This document shows, piece after piece, positions 37,901 through 48,854 of a stretch of 64,000 nucleotides of DNA. The DNA is taken from NCBI GenBank assembly GCA_036971715.1, contig JAVHJL010000004.1, positions 3,906,001-3,970,000 on the forward strand, given 5' to 3'. This DNA comes from Arthrobotrys musiformis (taxonomy: Eukaryota; Ascomycota; Orbiliomycetes; Orbiliales; Orbiliaceae). Position 1 is the stretch's first letter, and each line of letters begins with the position of its first letter. The translations under genes were made by a program, and so were the position numbers. Under the pieces are notes generated by a model. It ran no database searches. It was not told where the DNA came from and saw only the letters and a list, made by a program, of their open reading frames with translations.

Positions 37901-39070
37901 TTGAATGTTTCGGACGGGGGAGGAGGGGGAACAGTCTTATATATCTGCACCTGGCCGCACGCCCTGCAGGAGCTTTTTTTTCCTGTCATGAAGGGCTGCT
38001 TGCCATTATACTTCTCCTTTCACCTCTCGTACCTTTTCTTGTTTATTTTGCCCCCCGTTTTCCCAAGTAGCTAGCTTGGGAAGCAGATTTGGTGTCGTCG
38101 CACAGAGCTTTTATTATTAGGTGAGTGTTATACTGAGTGTCTTTGAGAGCGAGTTCGAGTCTCAGGCGAGTCAGTGTACCCCAGTTACATTCCATTCCAT
38201 TCCAAGCGGCATCATGTATGCAGTACTATATACTGTTGTGGTTATTCAGTTAGCTACTTCGCAATAGACTTAAATATGCATTGCATTGGCTTGAATTGAA
38301 GTGGAAGTTGGCACCCAACGTGACGGCGCCGGGGCTTGCAGCTACACCAGCGCTTGATGTGCGTGCGGGGCCAATGCCATGTCGCCGTGTCCTGCAATCT
38401 GTGCTTGACATAAATATTCTGTATTCTATGTTAGCTGTCGAGTTATTAATACGCTGGCTATGCTTTTTTGAAATTAAGTAAAAGGCATCATTTGAAGAGA
38501 AATCCAGGTGGATATCAAGAAACCTCGGCCCTCATCGCTAACCTCATCGCATCTTTTCGCCTCTTAGCCTAGGCAATTGTCGCCACAATCGCCATCAATC
38601 AAACCCCAACTTCACCAAAAACAAAATAATATCAACGACCGGACTTAAACCGGGTTTGCCTCCAAATCGGCTGGATTCCCCACTTTCTTGAACCATTTTC
38701 AAGAGATTCGGAATTGGCTGTGGTCGTAGTCGATATCAATATCAAGCAACATCCATCACCTGATTTTGTGCAACAGCTGCAACACCAAGCTCTCTGCCTT
38801 CCACACGAGCTCGATTCCGACCTCCCTGAATAATTGCAGAACCAAGTAGCTGCCTCGGGAAGCATCAACCTTCTTAATTCGACCTCTCGATCTCAGGTCG
38901 CCCGGTTTGCTGTTTTTTTTCTGGAGAATCTCGTCTTTTCTTCTGATCGATCAGTCAATCAGTCAATCAATCCATCAATCCATTCTTCCTTTTATCATTC
39001 CTGTCGTTTGATCGGGTTTCTTTTGTTTTCTGGGGTGTAGCTCTCAACAAAACCCAACAGCAAGGTCAAG
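34929..39070. other. 4.1 kb intergenic region
   Basis: Non-coding as far as I can see, between two + strand genes. A 170-codon open frame on the minus strand (36972-36460) has no domain. The right end has a TCAATCAG/ATCC-type short repeat near 38.95-38.98 kb and a pyrimidine-rich leader just before the acyl-CoA-ligase ATG. An (ATTCC)3 run lies near 38.19 kb. Confidence 0.55.
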
Positions 39071-41187
39071 ATGATTGTGTACGAGGCACCAAAGTGGGTG
39101 CCCCAGCTGCCAACCCGTCCGGATAACATCCCAATTGGCGAGTTCGTGCTCAACCCAAAATACGGGCGTGCAGACCCCCAAAAATCAAACCCGCCGTACG
39201 TTTGCGGTCTCACTGGCAAGGCATATTCGGTTACCGAAGTCGCTTCGAGGGTCGATTTCGCCGCTCGAGCTATCAAGAAGGTCTTGAATGTTGACGACAT
39301 CAACAAGGGTGGCCAAGCTGCCGGGTTTTCGGAATGGGAGAAGGTCGTGGGGGTTTACAGCATCAACTGTGTAAGTATTGGACCCAAATTCCTTCCAATC
39401 GGTTCGATCGAGGCGAAACAAAAAAAAAAAAAAAAAAAGGTTTACAAATGGAGATAACGAAGCGAAGGGAGTTTCGAAGCAAGGGGGTTGCTCAAGATTT
39501 GTTGATGGACGAATCGCTAAACTAAATTTTCATACCTGCATAGATCGATTACGTCCCACTGTGTTATGCAGTCCACCGTGTCAACGGCATCACGAGTCCA
39601 GCAAATGCTGCCTACAATGCTGATGAACTTGCATATCAGCTGAGGGATTCGAAGGCAAGGGTATTATTCACCTGTATCCCGCTCCTCGATGCCGCCGTCC
39701 AGGCTGCCAATGCCGACGGCGTCAAAATTCCGAAAGAGAACATCTTCTTGCTGCCTCTTCCCGATGCTCTCTCCACAGAAGAAATGCGCAGGAAGGCGCA
39801 GGGTTTCCGAACTTTCGATGATTTGGTTGAGGAAGGAAAGAAGTTGAAGGAGGTAGAGGCTCTCCAATGGGGAAAAGGATTCTCGAAAGAAAAGGTTGCA
39901 TTTGTCTCCTACTCGTCCGGGACGAGTGGTTTGCCGGTATGTTACCTTATACGTACTACGTACTCCTTTGGAATCCTTAGCACCAAGCTCTAATTACAGC
40001 TATGGATAATAGAAAGGAGTGTTGATCTCTCACTACAACATGATCACAAATGTTCTCCAAGTGATTGAATACTCCAAATCATTTAGAGATTTCACCACCC
40101 CCACCAGAGTCCTTGCGCTTCTTCCGCAGTCACACATCTACGCCTTGGTAGTCATCAATCAAACAGAGCCTTACGCCGGAAACTCAGCTGTTGTTCTTCC
40201 GAAGTTCGAGCTAGAGTCGTTCTTGAAATGTATTCAGAACTTCAAGCTCAGTTTCCTATTCTTGGTCCCGCCACTCATGATCGTGATGGCCAAGAACAAG
40301 GGGATCTTGGATAAGTTTGACCTGTCTTCCGTTAAGTACATTATGACAGGCGCTGCTCCTTTGACAGAGGAACTTAGCTTGGAAATGACAAAATTGTACC
40401 CGTGGATGAAGGTCGTTCAGGGCTATGGTACGTTTCACACCCTCGCTTTTAAAAACAAGTGAACCAACGTGCTCCTATATGGAAATTTTTTTATTTTGGG
40501 GTTACTAACAACTGGAGGGGAACTCTAGGCATGACTGAATCCTCCACCGTCGTCTGTTTCACATCCGGCGCTGATATCTGGCACGGTTCATCTGGTTGCA
40601 TCCTACCAGGAATCAAATGCCGTGTGGTTAATGCCCAAGGCCAGGACGTTGGTGAAGGCGAACCCGGTGAACTTCTCGTCAGTGCCGACAACATTGTCAT
40701 CGGCTACCTTAACAACAAAAAGGCCAACGACGAAACCTTTATCGTCGAGCACGGCCACAGGTGGCTACGTACCGGCGACGAGACCATCATCAAGAAGTCA
40801 TCTGCCGGAAATCAGCACTTGTTCGTCGTAGATCGTCTCAAGGAGCTTATTAAAATTAGTGGGTTCCAAGTAGCTCCGGCCGAACTCGAGGGCCACTTGT
40901 TGAACCATCCAAAGGTCGCAGATTGTGCTGTCATCCCAGTCCCCAATGAGAAGACAGGAGAGCTGCCAAAGGCCTTTGTAGTTTTGAACCCAGGGTTCCA
41001 AGCAACACAGGAAACCGCGGCGGAGATCGCGAAGTGGGTGGCTGATCACAAGTCTAAACATAAAAGGTTGGGTGGCGGTGTCGAGTTCATCGATGTCATT
41101 CCTAAAAGCCCAAGTGGCAAGATCCTGAGACGGTTACTCAGGGACAAGGAAAGAGAGAGGCGAAAGAAGGAAGGGGCAAAGCTCTAA
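39071..41187 (+). CDS. 4-coumarate-CoA ligase-like / acyl-CoA synthetase (AMP-forming), probably peroxisomal
   Basis: Four exons, 39071-39370, 39544-39936, 40013-40427 and 40529-41187, encode 588 residues, normal for the family. The ANL-superfamily motifs are intact: the phosphate-binding loop SSGTSGLPKG at 224-233 (interrupted in the gene by an intron after Pro231), YGMTE at 369-373, WLRTGD, the hinge VDRLKELIKISGFQVAP followed by AELE, and PKSPSGKILRR with catalytic Lys567. The enzyme would adenylate a carboxylic acid with ATP and transfer it to CoA. The substrate (phenylpropanoid, fatty acid or other aryl acid) cannot be read from the sequence. The protein ends in AKL, a canonical type 1 peroxisomal targeting signal, so a role in peroxisomal activation of an acid is likely. 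Intron 1 contains an A19 run. Confidence 0.93.
39420..39438. repeat. A19 homopolymer inside intron 1
   Basis: Nineteen A residues in the first intron (39371-39543) of the acyl-CoA-ligase gene. Confidence 0.9.
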
Positions 41188-42376
41188 ATGTTTTGTTACA
41201 TTTTCTCTTACCCCTTCTTTTTTCCCCAGCGTGTCTACTTTGGCCTTTGATTTCGCCGTTAGAATCTACCATTTTACCCTCTGCATGGCCTCTGTATATC
41301 TCCTCTCTCATATTTTTGAGAATTAGTATGGAGTTTTAATGGTTTTTTTGTTGTATAGCTCTTTGCCATTGAGGATTGATGGGTGCACATAAATTTTGTT
41401 TCTTACGCCAAGTACTTTTAGCAGGTTTTATAATCTTCTTGACTTTCTAGATCCTGCTTTCGTTTTGGCGACTTAGAGATAGGTAGCTAGAGAGGAATGA
41501 TATTCGGCCTTCCCTTTCGGAGAGGCTTAAATGTGGTCAGGCGAAAACTTACAACCTGTACAAGTGCTAACAGATATGTGTGGTGAATGAGTTTGGTTAT
41601 TGTTGTGCGGCGGAGGCTGTTTAGTAAATCCAGCACTTTTTGGGGTTTACATCCATCGTATAGTACTTAAGCCAACATGCTACAACCAATTCAAGGAATT
41701 TCGTGGTATACGTTACCTAGGTACCTATATACTTAGTTGTATGTTGCACAAGGCCCCTCGAAGCATCTACGCCACAACACAAACCATGGCATAAAATCCA
41801 ACAGATCCAGAATCAATAAAGCCGAAACACATTGGAGCTCGCATCAACTCTGGAGTTGCGGGAACGAGTTTACTGCGCATCAAGTTCACAACATTGAGGT
41901 AATCTCTTTTGTTAACGGCCCTAAATAGCACCCGGATATATCCAGTACTCTTACTCGTAGATGTAAATATGTGAATAACTTAGAATTGGTGGCACTTGAT
42001 ACTCCTCGGCGCAGCATGATATAATTATTCTGGTAGGGGTAAAGGGCTTCACCATCATGCCGCGGATTTCGCAACTATATGCGCCTATGCTAGCTGTGCC
42101 GTGCTCCGAATGCATTGGCCATGGGGCTTGGAAGCTTCTAGATCTAGCCCAATTATAACGGGTTGGCAGGCCCGGAGAGGAGATTCGAAGGTTTTAGAGG
42201 GGGTTATAAGAGAGGGAATATCCACCCTCTTGTGTCTCTGGATTTTCTAAAAAGAGGTTTGAATTATCTGACTGGTATCTTTTAGTATCCGGTGGAGTAT
42301 TTGTACTCATTTCCTCCAGGCTTATAGTATAGCGTATATCAGTACTCATTCAAAAACACGCAAAGGATATATTAAA
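41188..42376. other. Intergenic region
   Basis: 1.2 kb between the CoA-ligase and the secreted-protein gene, both +. It holds the 3' UTR of the former and the AT-rich promoter of the latter (TATAAG-like sequence near 42.2 kb). I see no gene. Confidence 0.6.
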
Positions 42377-43618
42377 ATGAGGTTTAAAAGCAAAGACTGG
42401 CTCACTATGCCAGCCCTCGCGATCTTTCTTATTATCACGAGAGTCCAATCACATGTTATTAATCCATCTTATAATAATGACAATCTCGGTCCTCGTAACG
42501 AGATAAAGCCCCGTCAGGATAGCTTTTTCTCAGAGTTCGAAAGAGGTGGCGACGGGGCGGACGAATCTTATCCTTACTCGTGGTCTGGGATGCTTGGTAA
42601 GTCTTTTCCCGCAGACGCGGCGCACCTATTCGTTTATTTAAGAGATACATAGCTCACACTACCTGTCAAACACCCAGAACTTGGCCGTTCAAACTACGGC
42701 GCCTGTCTCTCAGATGAAGCCGACAAAGGCGGCATAACCCTCCAAGACTGCCAGTGTAACACAGGAGACTGCCGTAAGGATGACGGGATCAACCACCCCA
42801 CCATCCCGTTCCGCTGGAACTTCCGTGGGACTGTCAATCTTAACAAGAGGGCTGCGAAGAGGCCCTCCTATTTCACGGGGTACATTCAGAACGCTGGTTC
42901 GAAGCTCTGCATGACCTACCTTGTCCCCGCGGTTAGGCCTGTTCCATTTAATGAAGAGATGAAAATTGGGGACATTGTCATGAGGGAGTGTGGGACAAAC
43001 AGTAGTAGTACTGTTCAGCAGTTTTCGACGTGGATTTTTGATGGGAGACCAATGTCGCAGTAAGTACCCCCCCGTCTCTACATGAGAGCATATACTGGGA
43101 ACGAGACCAAGCATATACCTGTTTCTATAACGAAAGATGACACTAACCTCTATACAAAAAGAATCCAACCAACCTACCAAACCCACTTCGTACCCTCCTG
43201 CAACAACAACGAGAAGATGACAAAGTTCTTCTACCGTGGTCTGGTGGGCATCAAGGGTAAACCCATCTTCTACGGCTGCACATCTCAGGATCAAGTGGAC
43301 TGGAACTACCATCCGTGGTTTTACAGAACGTTGCCGGAGCAGTCGTTCTGGCCGGATGACAGGTGGTTGGACGATTTGTCCGATCGCATCGTGGATTTTG
43401 ATTTTGAGAATCCTGCGCCTCCTCCGCCACCGCCTGTTACTGAAGCTCCTCCGGACCCGCCCGTTAGTGTGGCTCCTCCGCCCCCGCCAGCTAATACTGA
43501 AATGCCGTCTGCTCCTATTGTTGTTCCTACTCCTGTTCCCACTGATGCTCCTGCGCCACCTGCCCCAGAAGATGATAAAAAGGATGAGAAGGATGAGAAG
43601 AAAGATGAAAAGACTTAA
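42377..43618 (+). CDS. Secreted 8-cysteine protein with Pro-rich tail, unrecognised family
   Basis: Three exons, 42377-42596, 42678-43059 and 43162-43618, encode 352 residues; introns are GT..AG and joins are in frame (MLG|ELGRSNYGACL and MSQ|IQPTYQ). A signal peptide covers residues 1 to about 25 (ALAIFLIITRVQS). The mature body, about 75-270, has eight cysteines (YGAC, LQDCQC, TGDC, KLCM, MREC, PSCNNN, FYGCTS), enough for four disulfides, and several Trp/Tyr clusters (WNYHPWFYR). The last 80 or so residues are low-complexity: Pro-rich (PAPPPPPPVTEAPPDPP) and then an acidic/basic DDKKDEKDEKKDEK end. There is no GPI signal. I do not recognise the family. A secreted wall-associated or effector-like protein is an inference from signal peptide, cysteines and tail only. 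Confidence 0.8.
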
Positions 43619-43876
43619 GGCGGTCAAGACGAACCAGGGATTTAAAATCCGAGGATGTAATAAGCCGCCGAAGCCCGAGAGTCCGAAAGTGTAGCATCCT
43701 CAAGGTCGAAGCTAGGAGGCAGGCCTCACTTGTTTTTTTCGCCGTTTTTATTAATTAGGTATTAATTAGTTACATCGCTTTCATATTGTCGTTGTCATGT
43801 GGGTGTGCTCTCGCTCTATGTACTGTATCTTGTCATTCTTCCGTCGTGTTAACTTACAAGTAAGAGAAAAGGCTTA

Positions 43877-44643
43877 TCACTTTTTTTCTCCTTCGGATCC
43901 TACTTCTACTTTAACGCGTCTCACCAATGGTTTCTGTTGTTTTGAATGAGGAAAGCGCTCATTGTATGTCAAAGGACGAAAGCTTTCTCCTAGGCCTTGT
44001 TCCCTTAAAAACTTCTTGACATCCCCCGCGCGACCTCCTGAAATTTGAACCTGTCCAACAAGCTCCTTCAACCGTACTTGATCATCCCTCAGGCGTAAAG
44101 CCTTCTTGATATCCTCCGCCAACGCTTTGATATCGCCCTTTACCTTCCTGACATCCGTGCATTTTATCCTGCCCTGTCGGTGGACTTCGAAGACCGGCAG
44201 ATTACCGGACTTGGTTTTGTCGATTTGGTATGGTAGATGTGCTGATTTTGGATTCGATGTTAATTGGGGTCGTTCATTATCAGGTTGTAACGTCGACGGT
44301 AACGATGTTTCCCCAGCGGGGCTATTGGGATTTAGTGTAGAGGTAGGTGTATCTGCCCCCGGAGTTCCAGCAGTGGCAGAGTCGGTAGATAGTGTCCGTG
44401 AGAATGAAGTATGGAGTATGGAGGAGGAGGCAGATTTATCCGTCCGCCTGAGAACACTCGGCGCGGTTTCCGGTGCCAGCAGGGACGTCGTGGTTATGCT
44501 GCGGGTGGTTACACCTATATCACGATACGATATTAGCGTCGAGCTCCCAATTGTGATACCGCATGAGCAGATATGAGATTCTTACCGGTGAATAAGCGGG
44601 TAACCGGCGATACCCGAACTCTAGGAAGACGTAGAACGTTCAT
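43877..44643 (-). CDS. IMG2: Mitochondrial large-subunit ribosomal protein mL49 (Img2 family)
   Basis: Two exons, 44643-44586 and 44514-43877, encode 231 residues. The 71-base intron (GTAAG..ATAG) joins ...RLFTG to VTTRSIT. The N terminus is basic and Ser/Thr/Arg-rich without acidic residues (MNVLRLPRVRVSPVTRLFTG), typical of a mitochondrial presequence. A variable Ser/Thr/Pro-rich segment is followed by the conserved Img2/mL49 domain at about 125-205: HLPYQIDKTKSGNLPVFEVH, RKVKGDIKALAEDIKKAL, then GQVQISGGRAGDVKKFLREQ. The protein is a component of the mitoribosome large subunit; loss of Img2 in yeast damages mitochondrial genome maintenance. The gene lies tail-to-tail with the secreted-protein gene (258 bases apart). 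A 156-codon frame on the opposite strand is its antisense shadow. Confidence 0.92.
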
Positions 44644-46205
44644 TTTGCGCGATGAACTTGCATTCGCGGGAAACAAAAAGGCTCGAGGTTTTTACGGTCA
44701 CTCGACAAATTGCAACCATCGGTTTCGTTGAAAGAATTTCGTCCGAGAAGGAAAGGCCGACGTTGGGATGTGTTGGATTCCCGTTTAGGAAGGTTTTGTG
44801 CAACATATCGCAACACATTTTTGGAAATGGGAGTGTAACCTCGCTTTTTTCGATGAGAGTAATATTCGGATGGAATTGTTGCGAGATAAGATTCTGGAAA
44901 GAAGGAAATTGATATGGCCGAAGCCGATGGAAGTATGATAAGCTATAGATTATCAATATTATTGTGCCGGGCGTATCTTGTTAGTTATTTTGGCGCTATT
45001 TTTTCAAGCGCTGGAAGATGTGATCATGCCGCACACACACTTCACTGCTGGGGTCAAGTCTCGGCGTATGCCGTGTGTAAAATGCAAACCAGTTTGGGAA
45101 ATTTAGCCAAACCGGCAGCGCAGCCGGGTGCTTCTCGTTTCGCCTTTTCGCCGCCTAAACTTTTAGAGGAAAAGAAAGGGGGAGGAGAAAAAGAGTGCGG
45201 TACTTTCAATTTTACGTGCTAGAAATGATATCGTGGTGAGACGAGATGGTACCTGGGCCAGGATGAGGGAGTGGGGCTAATTCGGCACCTCTGACGTTTC
45301 GAACAAACGCTGGCTATTTTGCTTCAACTAGCAACTTTAAGGTTATTCAAGGATACAAGGCTGAGGAAGGGATGGCCACTTTCTGGTCCGTCCGTCGGGG
45401 CATTGGGCCTAATTTTGGTTTCGAACCTCGGAGCATGACAATCCGAAGTTATATCGATCGAACATCTATTATTCTGGCTAACCCTTCTTGCGGCAGAGAT
45501 CCAGAATATCCGATAGAAACTCGCTCCATGGACCCAAGAAGGCTTATGCGATTGTTTGATAATTCCACAATTCCAGGGCATATAAAACCTCGGATGGAGC
45601 CAGGCCCGCAGCCGATTGGTTTACCAAAGATTGAAATATTGGGGAGCCGATGTTATCCATGGAAACAGCTAGTTTAAGCGACTTTCGTGCCTTTCGATTC
45701 ATCCTTTCGCAGGCCCCTCTTGCCATGGGTTTATCCTAAACGTTATTAACCAAGGTGCGCTTGTGGATCCGATGGAGAAACTAGATTCCTCCACTTGAGG
45801 GACTCCTGATGATACCATGGTTGCCAGACTTCGGGTCCTGTCATTGAAGATTCCCGGCTCGGCGCGATGGAGAGCAAGCAAGATCACGGCATTTTGGCCT
45901 TGTGCAATATAGATTACTTGCATCAGAATACACATGGCCCCAGGGATTTATGTCTCCACTTGACCGTCAATGAGTATTTATACCTACTGCGATACCCTCG
46001 GTTTCCCTCAGACTTGAAGAGTTTCATTCCCGTTGCATTTTCGTTATAGCCAGAGGCTCATTTACCTTTTTCCCTTCACATTCTTTACGTTAATCATTAG
46101 TTTTTCTCTTAGCTGTGCTGGAGATAATATCTATATTGCCATTTTTTGACATAAATTTCCAAAAAGAGAAATAAATATATACATATACAATCAAATTCCA
46201 GAACA
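44644..46205. other. Intergenic divergent promoter region
   Basis: 1.6 kb between mL49 (-) and the CBM1 protein (+). Frames of 85-102 codons (44652-44912, 44914-45222, 45372-45677) lack signal peptides or known motifs and I do not count them as genes. AT-rich sequence with TATATA lies just before the ATG at 46206. Confidence 0.5.
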
Positions 46206-47857
46206 ATGCATTTCAGTCGACTTATCCAGGACTCCCTCGTCCTCGGCTTGGGATTGGCAAGTCTTGCCGCTGCTATGCCAAAGCAGATTGTTGCGAGACA
46301 GTCCACATGGAATCCGTACGTATCTGCTCAATCGAATATTGATATATTCGAATGTGGTACAAGGCTTTAAGAGCATACGTCGAATTAACGTTCACAATAC
46401 TTTTTTTAGACCCTCAAACTTGGTTACACCGCTCCAGCAAGTCTGGGACCACGAGGTAGCGACCTACAGTAACGCCCTCGGCTTCAAGAACTATGGCTAC
46501 GATCAAGTCATGGCAAACGGAGGATATCTCAACTTCTGCGTCCGATGGGACTCGTCCCAGAACCTCAGCGAGGCCCAGCGAGCTCAGATCCTCACTGCTT
46601 TGCAGCGCAGCATGAAGAAATGGATCGATTGGCTCGTTGGATTTGACGGTTTCCCGTACTCGAGCGTTCCAGTTAACATTGTTGGATATGCTGTCAAGAG
46701 CACCAGCCAACTTCAGGGCTCTACCAGCGGATACGACGTTTATACTACCAAGGACTCTGGTAAGTAAATAGTCTACCTATTAGCTAAGAATTGTCTCGTA
46801 CCCAGCTGGGCCTCTGAGGCGTTGAGACCACGCATGGACTAACTTTCGGAATCTAGGTGGTATCCCCGAGTGTGACCCACGATGCGGAAGATTCTTCCAC
46901 CAGGACGGAAACTACGGCTCTTGTCCCGGAGGCGCTGCTCGCCACTACGACCAGAGCTTGTGGCTCACAGATGGTTTCAGCGGTGGCGCCGGTGGTGACT
47001 GGTATGTCCCTAAGTGCACACGTCTAAATAGAAATATATGGTAGAAGGAGAGGAACTAATGGGTTTTTAATATAGGGGTCAGCGAATCGGCACAGAATAC
47101 TTCCTAGGCGCCATCAACTCTGAGAACATCCACATTCTCCTCCACGAGATGGGACATACTTTCGCCTTGGACGGTAAGCCTCTTGGATACCATATATAAC
47201 CTTGGATCATTGCACAAGCGGGTACTAATATATATAATACCAATTGATAGATTTCTATGACTGGACTCCAACTGGTGTCTCCAACTTCATCATGTTGGCA
47301 GGGTCCTCGACCGTTATTACTGACTTCGACGGTTGGATGATGCGCGATTGGTGGAGGCACTTGAAGAGCAGGTCCGTAATAATATTCCCTCCTCTAAAAA
47401 TGAACTGGATTTTCGAGAATTTTAAATGAAACCAACAATGACTCCCATAGATATAACCTTTCTACTCCAACGAGCACCACTACAACTTCCCGCACCACTA
47501 CTGCTGCTAGTACCACCCGCACGACGACCCCTGCTACAACCACGACCGCAGTTCGTACCACGACAACCACAACTACCACTCGTGCTACCACAACTGGGTC
47601 ATCTGGAGGCTCTCCACTCTATGGTCAATGCGGCGGTACTAGTAAGGCTAACTCAAGAACTCGTCCTCACTTTAAATGCAAGATCTATAACTAACTTAAT
47701 TTACTCTTCGCCAGATTGGACTGGTCCAACCACTTGTGCTCAAGGAACTTGTAAGTCTATATATACTCTCTCTCACTTGTGTCCTTTGTAAATTCAGATA
47801 TACTAACTCGGAAATGTAGGCACTTACTCGAATGCTTGGTACAGCCAGTGCTTGTAG
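46206..47857 (+). CDS. Secreted HEMGH metallopeptidase-like protein with C-terminal CBM1 cellulose-binding module
   Basis: Eight exons: 46206-46315, 46410-46759, 46857-47001, 47076-47173, 47251-47371, 47451-47641, 47715-47750 and 47820-47857, giving 362 residues with every join in frame. A signal peptide covers residues 1 to about 23, perhaps followed by a short propeptide ending in VAR. Residues about 38-275 form a globular domain with a zincin-like HEMGH motif at 225-229 followed by TFALDDFYD, suggesting two zinc-binding His, catalytic Glu226 and an Asp as possible third ligand. A Thr/Ser linker follows (about 279-325), then a CBM1 with four Cys (YGQCGG, TTCAQGTC, YSQC) and the cellulose-contacting aromatic residues. 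CBM1 binds crystalline cellulose or chitin. Peptidase activity is inferred from the motif, not known. The CBM1 is split over three exons. Confidence 0.87.
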
Positions 47858-48854
47858 ACAATCGATCCTATCCCGTCTACTCGCTTAATCGTCCCCATTC
47901 AGCGAATATCGAAAAAGTCTTTGATAGAGCTCTTCCGTTTTGAATCACGTTTACTGTAGATATTGCGAAGCTTAAGTTCCTTTGAGCACAGGAGAAAAGC
48001 GATTTGTATATATATTTATTTCTTGCTGGCATGCATATTAATTTAACCGTATATACTTGCCGATATACTTTTCCGAATCTAGCTTCTTTAGCAAGACCCC
48101 CGTAACGGTAGCCCTTCGTCTCAAACCGCATACTGTCTACCGTATACCTTAGACACTACGGAAGTACCCGCCTACATCTTGTCCGCATATAAGCTTAGAC
48201 GAGTTGCACCTACTTAATGATAACTTTAAATGCCACGTTTTTTCCTTTACCGCAGAACTTTAAAGGGAATAGACAAAAACTAAGGGAATACCACCAAGCA
48301 ATTCCTGTTCCAGAAGCTTTGAGGTCTACCGGAAGTAGAAATAGACGGCCGGATGGATTGCCAAATGCAGGTTAAAGATATGATTAAGCTTTTGAGCATG
48401 AGCTTATCATTGCGTCTCGAACCCCACAATTAATTGCACAAAGACTGGGCTACCCGAGACAATGAACACCTAACTCAAGGTCATAGGTAGTCAGCACTCT
48501 TAGCCACAGTATTGCTGATATTAATATGGATCTCGTCCCAGCAGTATACCTCGAAGTATAGCCCACCGTAGTTAACGAGTTAGACCTGCGCGCCTTGGTC
48601 CCAAAACACCGCCCCAATCTGAATGCAATCAATCAGTTATACAACCTCAATATAGAAAGATTTCTTTGGAAATCTAGCTCCTGAGTCGAACTCGAAAAGA
48701 TACCAAGACGTGGGAATGTGCAAAACACTCCCCCCGATACCGAGCAGACCTCCGCAATCACGATTAATCCCGTAAACGACCAATATAAATTTATAAACCA
48801 CTTCTATCGATCCCAATCCCCGTACCGTCAAGGGCTGAGGGCTGGGGGGAAACT
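47858..48854. other. Intergenic region
   Basis: 1.0 kb between two + strand genes; it should hold the 3' UTR of the CBM1 gene and the promoter of the 7TM gene. No coding or RNA feature is seen. Confidence 0.55.

Noticed and set aside
43321..43542. Gly-rich minus-strand frame
   Set aside because: Antisense of the Pro-rich tail of the secreted 8-cysteine protein.
44106..44576. 156-codon + frame
   Set aside because: Antisense shadow of the mL49 gene.
45372..45677. 101-codon + frame between mL49 and the CBM1 gene
   Set aside because: No signal peptide or motif, and the opposite strand is open over the same stretch.
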